From the NCBI GenBank assembly GCA_033764095.1, contig JANRJF010000439.1, positions 1 to 40,797 on the forward strand: 40,797 nucleotides of DNA, read 5' to 3'. A model generated the notes under the pieces. It was not told the origin of the DNA, did not search any database, and was given only the letters and a program-made list of their open reading frames with translations. Below, in pieces: positions 17,196 to 25,193 of the stretch. The position numbers and the translations under genes were made by a program. Numbering within the stretch: position 1 is the first letter of the stretch; each line of letters starts with the position of its first letter. Source of the DNA: JBDTMT01 sp033764095. Its GTDB lineage: Bacteria; Desulfobacterota; Binatia; HRBIN30; CADEER01.

Positions 17196-17202
17196 AGGTC
17201 GC

Positions 17203-17406
17203 TCAGTGCAACTCTTCGAGACCGCTGTCAGCTTGCGGCAGCCGCGCGGCGGCGTCGTCGAGGGTGTCCCGCAGGGCCTGCAAGACCGCCGGTGCCAGAC
17301 GCACGGTGAGCGGTCCGATGCTCACGTGGACTTGGCCGCAGCCGCACAGGTCGATTCGGATCGGGCCCTGCTTTGCCAGGGTGTGACCGCGATGCATCTC
17401 GTCCAT
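17203..17406 (-). CDS. Small CGCG-motif protein, iron-regulon member
   Basis: This 67-residue protein has the segment IDLCGCGQVHVSIGPLTVRL, with a C-G-C-G-x-x-H cluster that could bind metal, and an amphipathic C-terminal helix. No signal peptide is visible, so it should be cytoplasmic. The ATG at 17406 lies 20 bases from a perfect Fur-like palindrome (17425-17441), the best evidence that this is a real, iron-controlled gene. It is first in a short minus-strand operon with the 143-residue protein. The biochemical role is unknown. Confidence 0.65.
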   Translation of the reverse strand: MDEMHRGHTLAKQGPIRIDLCGCGQVHVSIGPLTVRLAPAVLQALRDTLDDAAARLPQADSGLEELH

Positions 17407-17424
17407 GTCGCGGTTCTACTGAAG

Positions 17425-17441
17425 TTGAAAATCATTTTCAA
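17425..17441. promoter_or_regulatory. Fur-like operator, perfect palindrome
   Basis: TTGAAAATCATTTTCAA is a perfect inverted repeat with 7-base arms and a 3-base centre. Its inner 15 bases fit the Fur 7-1-7 pattern at 12 of 14 arm positions. It lies just upstream of the small CGCG gene on the minus strand, in an AT-rich patch that contrasts with the surrounding DNA. Confidence 0.75.
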
Positions 17442-17493
17442 CAAAAATCCGGTGCGACCCACTGAACGATCCTCCCAACACGTGTGCCGACGG

Positions 17494-19044
17494 TCAGAAG
17501 ACGAGGCCGCCGCCGAGCCGCAGGACATCGGGGAGGATCCCCTGTTCGGCGTCCTGTATGTGATAGTCGATCTTGAGGACGACCTGCGGGATCGGCTCGT
17601 ATTGCAGGCCGAACTCGATGTACTGCCGCCGCGCGGCGCGGTCGCGCATGAATCCGGCGGCGACCTTGTTGTTGGTGTCGAGCCAGGAGTAGCGGAACCA
17701 CGGCGCCAGATACTGCGTCGTATCTGGCCAGAAGACGGGCATCAGGTTGTAGGCAACCTCCGCGTAGGCGCCGAGCAGCACCTTGCCGATTGGCTCGCCG
17801 CCGGTCTGCGACTCGATGAATTCATCCTGGCTGAGAATGCCGGCGTCGTCGATCAGCGTGGTGACTCCGAGCGTGCGGAACTCGAAACCGCGCGTCACCA
17901 CCTCGCTGTGGATCTCGTACATCTGGGTGTAGACGCCGACCTTGCGGAAGCCGATGTCCTCATTGCCATATTCTTCGCCCTGACCCTGGTCGCCGAGGTA
18001 CATCGTGCCGCCCAGCGACCAGATGGTGAACGGTTCGTAGTCGAGGCGGCCGACGAACGACCAGTCATTGGCGAGCTCTCGATCGCCGCTCTGGCGTGCA
18101 TTGCGCAGGTTCAGCGTCTCGTAGCCCTTGGCGTTGAAGCTGGTGACGCCGAATGCCTTGTACTCCAGCCCCGGAATCACCTCGCCGAACAGGCCCGCGC
18201 CGATCGACCGCCACGTCGTCGGAATCACCTGTGTTTCAACCGGCGGGCGCGAGTTGCCGAAGTAGAAGGGCGGCTCGTGCACCAGATTGATGAAGCCGAT
18301 CGGCACCAGGACGAGACCGGCGCGCACATTGGCATGGGGGTCGAGGAGGAAGTCGAGGGTGGCGAACTCGACGTCGACGGCGCCACCACTGGCTGACACC
18401 GTTTCCTCCGTGGTGGCGTGCTCGAACTCGATCTCCGAGTTGAACACCAACCAATCGGTGAACTTGTATCCCGTGTAGAGGACCAGGCGTTCGAGGTCGG
18501 CCGTGTTCGGCTGGCCGCTGTCGTCGTTGGTGACAATCCCGACGTTGGCTTCCCCGTAGCCGCCGATCGAGAGACCGCGCGGGATGCCGTAGACCTTGGA
18601 AGCCCCGGGGCCGAGCCCGTACTGGCCCTTGAGCTCCTGAGTCTCCGGAAGCACGAGGAACTCGCGAATCTTGCGGATCTCTTCGGTCAGAATGCCCTGT
18701 CGGCGTTCGACTTCGTCGACTCGGTTCGCCTCCGCAACCGGCGACGCGGGCGGGGCGGCGGGAGCCGCCTGAACGGCAGCTGGAACGGCAGCAGGTGGAA
18801 CTGGTGCGACGACGGGGACCGGCGCCGCCGGCCCTGGAGCGGGCGCCGGCGCCGCCACGGGGGCAGCATGGCGCGCACGCTCCTCGTCGAGGTCACGCTT
18901 CAGCGCCTTCAACTGCTCGAGCATTTCGCGCTGCTGCTGTTCGAGCTGTTCGACTTTGCGCTGCAGCGCCGCCTCGTCGGCGCGGGCCGTCACGGCGCAG
19001 CACACTAGCGCCGCCGCCAGTACGGCCCTCCCTGCCTTCGACAT
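17494..19044 (-). CDS. Outer-membrane porin with periplasmic coiled coil
   Basis: The 516-residue protein has a signal peptide (about 1-22, ending VTARA). A coiled coil follows (about 25-58, LQRKVEQLEQQQREMLEQLKALK), then an Ala/Pro linker and a beta-barrel of alternating aromatic and polar strands that ends in a hydrophobic C-terminal Phe (GGGLVF), the usual signal for outer-membrane insertion. This layout resembles OprO/OprP-like and other coiled-coil porins. The substrate is unknown. ATG 19044 is preferred because it starts a normal signal peptide. A Fur-like box lies about 25 bases upstream, so low iron should induce it, as for its divergent imelysin neighbour. Confidence 0.85.
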   Translation of the reverse strand: MSKAGRAVLAAALVCCAVTARADEAALQRKVEQLEQQQREMLEQLKALKRDLDEERARHAAPVAAPAPAPGPAAPVPVVAPVPPAAVPAAVQAAPAAPPASPVAEANRVDEVERRQGILTEEIRKIREFLVLPETQELKGQYGLGPGASKVYGIPRGLSIGGYGEANVGIVTNDDSGQPNTADLERLVLYTGYKFTDWLVFNSEIEFEHATTEETVSASGGAVDVEFATLDFLLDPHANVRAGLVLVPIGFINLVHEPPFYFGNSRPPVETQVIPTTWRSIGAGLFGEVIPGLEYKAFGVTSFNAKGYETLNLRNARQSGDRELANDWSFVGRLDYEPFTIWSLGGTMYLGDQGQGEEYGNEDIGFRKVGVYTQMYEIHSEVVTRGFEFRTLGVTTLIDDAGILSQDEFIESQTGGEPIGKVLLGAYAEVAYNLMPVFWPDTTQYLAPWFRYSWLDTNNKVAAGFMRDRAARRQYIEFGLQYEPIPQVVLKIDYHIQDAEQGILPDVLRLGGGLVF

Positions 19045-19067
19045 GCATCCCCCGAAACGATCTTGAC

Positions 19068-19094
19068 TGAAAACGATTGTCAGTGTCGTTTTCA
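19068..19094. promoter_or_regulatory. Fur-like operator with long inverted repeat, porin side
   Basis: The left 15 bases, TGAAAAC-G-ATTGTCA (19068-19082), fit the Fur pattern. They are embedded in a longer perfect repeat: arms TGAAAACGA (19068-19076) and TCGTTTTCA (19086-19094). Overlapping half-sites could bind more than one Fur dimer. The position fits control of the porin. Confidence 0.65.
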
Positions 19095-19150
19095 AAGGGG
19101 GTGGGTGAAGTCAAGCTGACGGCGCGTCCCGCGGGCGGGGCGATTGACTG

Positions 19151-19185
19151 ATTCTGAAAACGGTGTTGATAATCAATTTCAGAAT
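19151..19185. promoter_or_regulatory. Fur-like operator with nested palindromes, imelysin side
   Basis: TGATAAT-C-AATTTCA (19167-19181) fits the Fur pattern. It contains the perfect palindrome TTGATAATCAA (19166-19176). That palindrome lies inside a 9-base outer repeat, ATTCTGAAA (19151-19159) and TTTCAGAAT (19177-19185). It lies about 50 bases before the imelysin start. Confidence 0.65.
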
Positions 19186-19236
19186 TCGGGGGGTGGGCGG
19201 GACCACCCACACTGCAACGAGGCGAAGGGGAGATTC

Positions 19237-20586
19237 ATGCGGAAGTTCTGGTCAATCGTGGCCCTCGGGCTGGCCGTGGGGGTGGTGCAGCGCGCGGCGG
19301 CGCAGATGTGCGTCGGCGATTGTGACGCCAATGGTGCGGTGAGCATCGACGAAGTCATCTCGGGGGTGAACCTGGCGTTGGGCTCCGACGCCGCTTCCTG
19401 CGCGGCGTTGGACACGGACGTGAACGGCGACATCGCGATCAACGAATTGATCGGCGCGGTCAGCGCGGCGCTTGACGGATGTGCGCCGATCGCACCGGTG
19501 ACCCGCGCCAGCGCCGTCGCCTGTTACGCGGACAATCTGTACCTGGCGTACGGGGATGCGTTGGCTGGCGCGACCCGTCTCAAGACCGCCATCGAGTCGT
19601 TCGTGGCGGCGCCGACCGCCGCGGGCTTGCAGGCGGCACGGGATGCCTGGGTGTCCGCGCGTCCGGCCTACCTGCAAACCGAGATGGCGCGCTTCTATGA
19701 CGGGCCGATCGACAATGCCGAGACCGGGCCCGAAGGGTTCATCAATGCCTGGCCGCTCGACGAGTCGTACATCGATTATGTTGTCGGCGACGCGGCCGCT
19801 GGGATCATCAATGCGCCAGATCTGTTCCCGACCATCGATACCGCGCTGCTGACCGAGTTGAACGAGGCCGAGAGCGAGACGACGATTTCTTCCGGCTATC
19901 ACGCGATCGAGTTCCTCCTCTGGGGGCAGGACCTCGACGACGACGGACCGGGCGCGCGCCCATTCACCGACTACGTGACCGACGGCGGCGGAACGGCGGC
20001 CAATCCGGCGCGCCGCGCCGCGTACCTCAAGGCGGCGGCGGAACTCCTGGTAGCGGATCTCACCGCCGTGCGCGACGCCTGGATGCCGGAGACCGCAGGC
20101 AACTACCGGGCCGAGTTCCTGGCATTGAACCCAGACGAAGCCCTGCGGCGACTGCTGACTGGAATGGGTACGCTCTCCGGCGGCGAGCTGACCGGCGAGC
20201 GACTGTCCGTCGCGTTCGATACGAAGGATCAGGAGGACGAGCACTCCTGCTTCGCCGACAAGACCCACATCGACCATCGCAACGACGAGATCGGTATCGA
20301 GAACGCGTATCTCGGACGCCACGGCGCGCGCCGCTGCGGCGGGATCTACGACCTGGTGCGGGCGGTCGATCCGACCGTGGCGCAGCAGACGCGCGACGCG
20401 TTCACCGCGGCGCGGACGGCGATCTTCGCCATTCCGCATCCGTTCGACCAGGCTATTCAGGGTTCCGATTCGAGCCCGGGTCGCGTTGCCATCGCCAATG
20501 CAATCGCTGCGCTGAACGAGCAGACCGATGCGATCGCCGACAGCGCCGCGGCACTCGGCATCAGCATCAGTACGACGATTCCGTGA
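19237..20586 (+). CDS. Secreted imelysin-family protein with dockerin-like N-terminal module
   Basis: The 449-residue protein has a signal peptide (about 1-23). Residues 24-82 form a Cys-framed EF-hand-like pair (CVGDCDANGAVSIDEVISG and DTDVNGDIAINELIGAV). The rest is an imelysin/IrpA domain with the motif GYHAIEFLLWGQ, i.e. G220-x-H222-x-x-E225, and a late DKTHIDHRNDEIG segment. Imelysins (PF09375) are periplasmic or outer-membrane proteins linked to iron uptake and thought to bind metal through GxHxxE. AGGGGAG precedes ATG 19237. It is the first gene of a plus-strand operon, divergent from the porin and flanked by Fur-like boxes. The dockerin-like fusion is unusual. Confidence 0.92.
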   Translation: MRKFWSIVALGLAVGVVQRAAAQMCVGDCDANGAVSIDEVISGVNLALGSDAASCAALDTDVNGDIAINELIGAVSAALDGCAPIAPVTRASAVACYADNLYLAYGDALAGATRLKTAIESFVAAPTAAGLQAARDAWVSARPAYLQTEMARFYDGPIDNAETGPEGFINAWPLDESYIDYVVGDAAAGIINAPDLFPTIDTALLTELNEAESETTISSGYHAIEFLLWGQDLDDDGPGARPFTDYVTDGGGTAANPARRAAYLKAAAELLVADLTAVRDAWMPETAGNYRAEFLALNPDEALRRLLTGMGTLSGGELTGERLSVAFDTKDQEDEHSCFADKTHIDHRNDEIGIENAYLGRHGARRCGGIYDLVRAVDPTVAQQTRDAFTAARTAIFAIPHPFDQAIQGSDSSPGRVAIANAIAALNEQTDAIADSAAALGISISTTIP

Positions 20587-20608
20587 GGGGTCGCGCGACC
20601 GACGTCCC

Positions 20609-22069
20609 GTGAGAGCCCAGCGCTCCGTATCCATTCCGTTCCTCGTCAGCGCGCTGGCGGTGATCGTCGTCGCATGCGGCGACGACGATCACCGCCCGCG
20701 CGCGTCCACGCCCACCGCGACGGCCACGGCGTACCCGACCGCAACCGCTACGCCAGCCGAGCCGCTCGGCGATCCACTGTCTGGCGGCGCCGGCACGGTC
20801 GAGAACGACACGATCGCGGCCTTTGGCCAACCCGCGCGCAACCTCCCGCTGGACCAGCGCACCGCATTCTTCACCGGCAACGCACTGTTCAATCGCGATT
20901 GGGTGATGGCCGGATCGTCCACGTCCGGCAGTGACGGACTCGGTCCGGTGTTCAACGCCCGATCGTGTTCGTCATGCCACTTCCGCGATGGGCGTGGCGC
21001 GCCGCCGATGAGTCCAGACGACTCGTTCGTCGGGCTGCTCTTCCGGTTGAGCATCCCGGGCACGACCGAGGAGGGCGCGCCCCTTGGCGATCCCAACTAC
21101 GGAACGCAGTTGAACCAGGCGTCCATCCTGCGCGTGCCAAGCGAGGGGCGCGCCGCGGTGGTCTACGAGGACATCGCCGGCACCTATGCGGACGGGGACG
21201 CCTACACGCTGCGCCGCCCGACCTATGAGTTCGTCGCGCTCGCCTTCGGTCCGCTGGACCCGCAGATCCAGGTCTCGCCGCGTACCGCGCCGTTCCTGAT
21301 CGGCCTCGGGCTACTCGAGGCGGTCGACGAGGAGGCAATCCTGTCCCGCGTCGATCCCGACGACAGCGACGGCGACGGCATCTCGGGGCGCGCCAACTAC
21401 GTCTGGGATGTGAAGCACCGGCGCCACGCGCTCGGCCGCTTCGGCTGGAAGGCCAATGTGCCGAGCCTCGAACAGCAGAACTCCGGTGCCTTCAATGGCG
21501 ACATCGGCATCACGACGCCGCTCTTTCCCGACCAGAACTGCGCGCCGGTGCAGGCCGAGTGCCTGGCGTCGCCGAACGGCGGCGAACCCGAGGCCGACCA
21601 GTTGAAGGTGGATCGGGTGACCTTCTACTCCCGCTATCTCGCCGTTCCCGCCCGTCGCGACATCGCCGATGCGGACGTGTTGCGCGGCGAGCAGCTGTTC
21701 CGCGGTATCGGGTGTGGCGGATGCCATACGCCGACGATGCTCACCGGGGCAGCTGCCGAGGCGCCGCTGGCGTTGCAACGCATCCATCCGTACAGCGATC
21801 TGCTGCTCCACGACATGGGAGAGGGTCTCGCCGACGGCCGCCCCGACTTCGCGGCCGATGGCCGCGAGTGGCGCACGCCGCCGCTCTGGGGTGTCGGATT
21901 GATCGGCACGGTCAACGGACACGACCTGCTGTTGCACGATGGTCGCGCACGCGGATTCGCCGAGGCGATCCTCTGGCACGGCGGGGAAGGAAGCGCGTCG
22001 CGCGAGGCCTTCCGTCACCTGTCGCGCGAGGAGCGTGCGGCGCTAATTCGCTTTCTGGAGTCGCTCTGA
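20609..22069 (+). CDS. Di-heme oxidoreductase lipoprotein (DHOR, PF06537-like)
   Basis: The protein is 486 residues from GTG 20609, which gives a lipoprotein signal (FLVSALAVIVVAC) followed by a Thr/Ala/Pro linker. Two c-type heme sites are present: C120-SS-C123-H124 and C369-GG-C372-H373. The family, sometimes called thiol oxidoreductase, is recognised by GLGPVFNARSCSSCH, DDSDGDGISGRANYVWD and LLLHDMGEGL. It probably acts at the periplasmic face of a membrane as a redox enzyme. Its position between two imelysin genes is a known arrangement as I recall it. The stop overlaps the next ATG (TGATG), indicating coupling. Confidence 0.92.
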   Translation: MRAQRSVSIPFLVSALAVIVVACGDDDHRPRASTPTATATAYPTATATPAEPLGDPLSGGAGTVENDTIAAFGQPARNLPLDQRTAFFTGNALFNRDWVMAGSSTSGSDGLGPVFNARSCSSCHFRDGRGAPPMSPDDSFVGLLFRLSIPGTTEEGAPLGDPNYGTQLNQASILRVPSEGRAAVVYEDIAGTYADGDAYTLRRPTYEFVALAFGPLDPQIQVSPRTAPFLIGLGLLEAVDEEAILSRVDPDDSDGDGISGRANYVWDVKHRRHALGRFGWKANVPSLEQQNSGAFNGDIGITTPLFPDQNCAPVQAECLASPNGGEPEADQLKVDRVTFYSRYLAVPARRDIADADVLRGEQLFRGIGCGGCHTPTMLTGAAAEAPLALQRIHPYSDLLLHDMGEGLADGRPDFAADGREWRTPPLWGVGLIGTVNGHDLLLHDGRARGFAEAILWHGGEGSASREAFRHLSREERAALIRFLESL

Positions 22070-23187
22070 TGTCGCGTCGCTTGGGTGTGTACCTGTGCGC
22101 GGGATTGTCGTTGGTGCTGTGGGCCTGTGGCGGCGGCGGGACGCCGGCGCCGCAAGCTGGACCGCGTCGCATCATGCTGCAGGACCTCGGTCAGCTGGTC
22201 ATCGTGCCGACCTACGAGACGCTGGTTGCGGAGGCCTCCAACCTGGTCGCCGCCGCGACAACGCTGGAGGCGACACCGGCGGCCGACGCGCTGACGGCGG
22301 CGCAAACCGCGTGGCGGCGTGCCCGCGCGGCGTGGAAGCAGAGTGAGGCGTTCGCCATCGGTCCCGCCGAGACACTGCGTACCGCGAACCGTATCGACTG
22401 GTCGCCGATCCGTGCGGACCGCATCGAGACCGCGTTGGCGGGAACCGACGAGATAAGTGCGGCGTGGGTCGAGGATCTGGGCACCAACCTGAAGGGCTTC
22501 CTGGCGATCGAGTACCTGCTCTTCGATCCCGCCGGCGGCGACGCGGCCGTGCTGACGACGTTGCAGGGCGACGCCGGCGCGCGTCGCCGCGCGTTCATTC
22601 GCGCCGCGGCGGAGAACCTGCGCGACCAGACCATCCTGCTGCGCGATGCGTGGACGCCCACCGGCGGCAACTTCGTCACGACGCTGGCCACCGCCGGACC
22701 CGGCAATGCGACCTTCCCGACCGTCAAGAGCGCAGTCGACAAGCTGGTCAACCAGCTCATCTTCCTCGCCGAGGACATCGCCGATCACCAACTCCTGATG
22801 CCGCTCGGCGTGCGCAACGGCGGAACGCCGCGTCCAGACCTCATCGACGCCAACCGCAGCGGCAACGGCATGGCCGACCTGCTGGACAATCTCACCGGTC
22901 TCCAGAACGTGTATTACGCCGTCTATGACGGCCGCCGCGGTCAGGGGTTGAGCGCCATCGTCGCGACGCTGAATCCCACCACCGACAACGTGCTCGGTCT
23001 GGCCATCCAGCGTTCGTTCGAGACGGCGACGCGGATCTCCGTGCCGCTCGAGGAGGCGATTTCCGACCAGGCCGACCTGGTCACCCGCGCACAGGTGCGG
23101 ACCAAGGAGCTGATGGAACGGCTCGAGGTCGATCTGGTCAGCGTGTTGGGCTCCACGCTCCGCTTCAACCCGAGCGACGGTGACTGA
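22069..23187 (+). CDS. Imelysin-family lipoprotein lacking the motif histidine
   Basis: The 372-residue protein has a lipobox ending at C20 (LVLWACGGGG). The fold is helical and imelysin-like: TAWRRARAAWKQSEAFAIGPAE, then GFLAIEYLLF, then LIFLAEDIADHQLLMPLG. At the GxHxxE position it reads G143-F-L145-A-I-E148, so the metal-binding His is Leu. It is therefore probably a partner subunit rather than a second metal site. It overlaps the upstream di-heme gene by one base. Together the three genes look like one envelope iron system with a soluble and a lipid-anchored imelysin. Confidence 0.9.
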   Translation: MSRRLGVYLCAGLSLVLWACGGGGTPAPQAGPRRIMLQDLGQLVIVPTYETLVAEASNLVAAATTLEATPAADALTAAQTAWRRARAAWKQSEAFAIGPAETLRTANRIDWSPIRADRIETALAGTDEISAAWVEDLGTNLKGFLAIEYLLFDPAGGDAAVLTTLQGDAGARRRAFIRAAAENLRDQTILLRDAWTPTGGNFVTTLATAGPGNATFPTVKSAVDKLVNQLIFLAEDIADHQLLMPLGVRNGGTPRPDLIDANRSGNGMADLLDNLTGLQNVYYAVYDGRRGQGLSAIVATLNPTTDNVLGLAIQRSFETATRISVPLEEAISDQADLVTRAQVRTKELMERLEVDLVSVLGSTLRFNPSDGD

Positions 23188-23196
23188 GGGATTGCC

Positions 23197-24549
23197 GTGA
23201 CCCGTCTGCTCGACCAGCTCTGGCGCCCGGTTGACATCGCGTCCCTGGTCGCCTTTCGCGTCGCCTTCGGCGCGCTGGCGTTGTGTGCGGTGCTGCGACA
23301 CGTCGCCTACGGTTGGGTCGATCAGTTCTTCATCACGCCTCACGTCTTCTTCCCCTATCCGGGTCTGGCGTGGATCGTGCCGCTCCCCGCCGCCGGCATG
23401 TACGCGCTCTATGCCGGGTTGGCGCTCTGCGCGCTGGGCATCCTGACCGGCGCCTGGACGCGGCTCTGCGCGGCGCTGTTCTGTATCGGCTTCACCTACG
23501 CGCATCTCATCGACCGCACGAACTACCTCAACCACTACTACCTGGTGAGCATCCTGAGCGGATTGCTGGCCGTGCTGCCCAGTGGTGGAGCGCTGTCAAT
23601 CGACGCCTGGCGGTGTGCGGATCGACGCCGCGTCAGCGCGCCAGCGTGGGCCGTCTTCCTGCTGCGCTTCCAACTGGCCGTTGTCTACATCTTCGGCGCG
23701 GTGGCGAAGGTGAATGCCGACTGGCTCCTGCATGCCGAGCCACTGCGCATCTGGCTCGGCGCCAACGTCGATCTCCCACTGCTCGGGCCGTGGCTCGAAC
23801 GGACGTGGGTGGCATACGCATTCAGCTACGCGGGCCTGCTGTTCGACGCGAGCATCGTGCCTCTGCTGTTGTGGCGGCGAACGCGCCCGTTGGCATACGG
23901 CGCCGTACTGGCCTTCCATCTGCTCACCGCAGCGCTCTTCCCGATCGGCATGTTCCCCTGGCTGATGATTGCGCTGACGCCGATCTTCTTCGCGCCGGCG
24001 TGGCCGCGCCGCGTGCTGGGCTGGATCGGCCGGGACGTTGTACCGGCCGGTCGTGCGCGCGCGAGCCAGCCGCGGGCGCGCTGGGCGGTGGCGACGGCAC
24101 TGGCGCTCTATGCACTCGTCCAGCTCCTCATCCCGCTGCGCCACTTCGCCTACGATGGCGACCTCTACTGGACCGAGTCGGGCTTCCGCTGGTCGTGGCA
24201 GATCATGGTGATGGAGAAGTTTGGTCGGGCGGTGTTCACGGTGACCGATCCGGTGACGGGTGGGTCCCGTACCGTGCGCCCGCTCGAGGAACTGACGCCG
24301 CTGCAGTACCGAATGATGGCGACGCAGCCGGACATGCTGCTCAGCTATGCCCAGCGGCTGCGCGATCGGTATGCCGCGATGGGCGACGCGGTGCAGGTGT
24401 TCGGCGACGTGACGGTCACGCTCAACGGCCGACCGGCGGCTCCGCTGGTCGATCCCGCCGTCGACCTGGCGGCGTTGCCCGACAGCGCGGCGCCCTCTGC
24501 TTGGTTGCTGCCGCATCCCGATGCGCAGCGACAGGTTGCCGTGCGCTGA
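23197..24549 (+). CDS. HTTM-domain membrane protein (vitamin K-dependent gamma-carboxylase-like)
   Basis: This 450-residue protein has a GTG start 9 bases after the previous stop. The N-terminal multi-helix HTTM domain contains the hallmark NHYYL (112-116) and IFGAVAKVNADWL with K171 at the position of the catalytic lysine in vitamin K-dependent gamma-glutamyl carboxylase. A short soluble C-terminal domain follows (about 330-450). The eukaryotic enzyme carboxylates Glu using reduced quinone, oxygen and carbon dioxide; bacterial homologues are mostly uncharacterised. Its place in the imelysin operon suggests it modifies or assists an operon partner, but this is only inference. Confidence 0.88.
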   Translation: MTRLLDQLWRPVDIASLVAFRVAFGALALCAVLRHVAYGWVDQFFITPHVFFPYPGLAWIVPLPAAGMYALYAGLALCALGILTGAWTRLCAALFCIGFTYAHLIDRTNYLNHYYLVSILSGLLAVLPSGGALSIDAWRCADRRRVSAPAWAVFLLRFQLAVVYIFGAVAKVNADWLLHAEPLRIWLGANVDLPLLGPWLERTWVAYAFSYAGLLFDASIVPLLLWRRTRPLAYGAVLAFHLLTAALFPIGMFPWLMIALTPIFFAPAWPRRVLGWIGRDVVPAGRARASQPRARWAVATALALYALVQLLIPLRHFAYDGDLYWTESGFRWSWQIMVMEKFGRAVFTVTDPVTGGSRTVRPLEELTPLQYRMMATQPDMLLSYAQRLRDRYAAMGDAVQVFGDVTVTLNGRPAAPLVDPAVDLAALPDSAAPSAWLLPHPDAQRQVAVR

Positions 24550-24567
24550 GTAACCCGGAGGTCGCCG

Positions 24568-25182
24568 ATGATGCGCTGGATGCCGTTGGTGTTGGTGGGG
24601 CTCTTCATCGGCGTCGGGTTCGGCTGGCGCGCGTGGTTGCAGAAGCGCCGCTTCGGACACTCGGGGATCGTGATGTTCCGGTCGGGTCGCGTCGATCAGC
24701 ACGTCCGTGAGCTGGCACTGGTGGGCCTCGTGGCAATCCTGACGGTGCAGGCGGTCGGCGCCGCGTCGGGACGCGGGCCGATAGGCCCGGTGCTGCCACT
24801 GGCCGACAGCTCGGCGGTTGCTGCGCTCGGCGTTCTGCTCAGCCTCGTCGGCATCGTCCTGATGGTCCGTGCGCAACTCGACATGGGCGCCTCATGGCGC
24901 GTCGGCGTCGATGAACAGGCTCGGCCAGGCTTGGTGACCGGCGGGCTGTACCGCGTCTCGCGCAACCCGATCTACCTGGCCCTCTTCGTGGCACTGGCCG
25001 GGTTCACGTTGGTGATGCCGACCTGGCTCTCCCTGCTGGCGCTGATCGGTGCGGTGGTCGGTGTCGGCCGCCAGGTCCGCGAGGAGGAGGCGTATCTCCG
25101 CCGTGCCTACGGGACCGACTTCGAGCGCTACGCCGCACGCGTTGGCCGGTTCCTGCCCGGCATTGGTCGCCTGGCGCCGTAG
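24568..25182 (+). CDS. Isoprenylcysteine carboxyl methyltransferase-like membrane protein
   Basis: The 204-residue protein has about five transmembrane helices. The C-terminal half has the family pattern: GLVTGGLYRVSRNPIYLALFV, then REEEAYLRRAYGTDFERYAARVGRFLPG. These ICMT/PEMT-like enzymes bind S-adenosylmethionine at the membrane and methylate lipids or prenylated substrates. The bacterial substrate is unknown. GGAGGT lies 5 bases before the ATG at 24568; an ATG directly after it is an alternative. It is the last gene of the imelysin operon, 11 bases from the convergent tonB. Confidence 0.9.
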   Translation: MMRWMPLVLVGLFIGVGFGWRAWLQKRRFGHSGIVMFRSGRVDQHVRELALVGLVAILTVQAVGAASGRGPIGPVLPLADSSAVAALGVLLSLVGIVLMVRAQLDMGASWRVGVDEQARPGLVTGGLYRVSRNPIYLALFVALAGFTLVMPTWLSLLALIGAVVGVGRQVREEEAYLRRAYGTDFERYAARVGRFLPGIGRLAP

Positions 25183-25193
25183 ACTCCGCCTCC

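Noticed and set aside
19306..19482. True cellulosome dockerin.
   Set aside because: The loops are EF-hand-like, but Cys-framed spacing and the VNELI/IDEVI pattern differ from clostridial dockerins, and no cohesin or cellulase is present.
22015..23535. Long minus-strand open frame opposite the imelysin lipoprotein and HTTM genes.
   Set aside because: Composition is that of a shadow frame, and it runs through three well-supported genes on the other strand.
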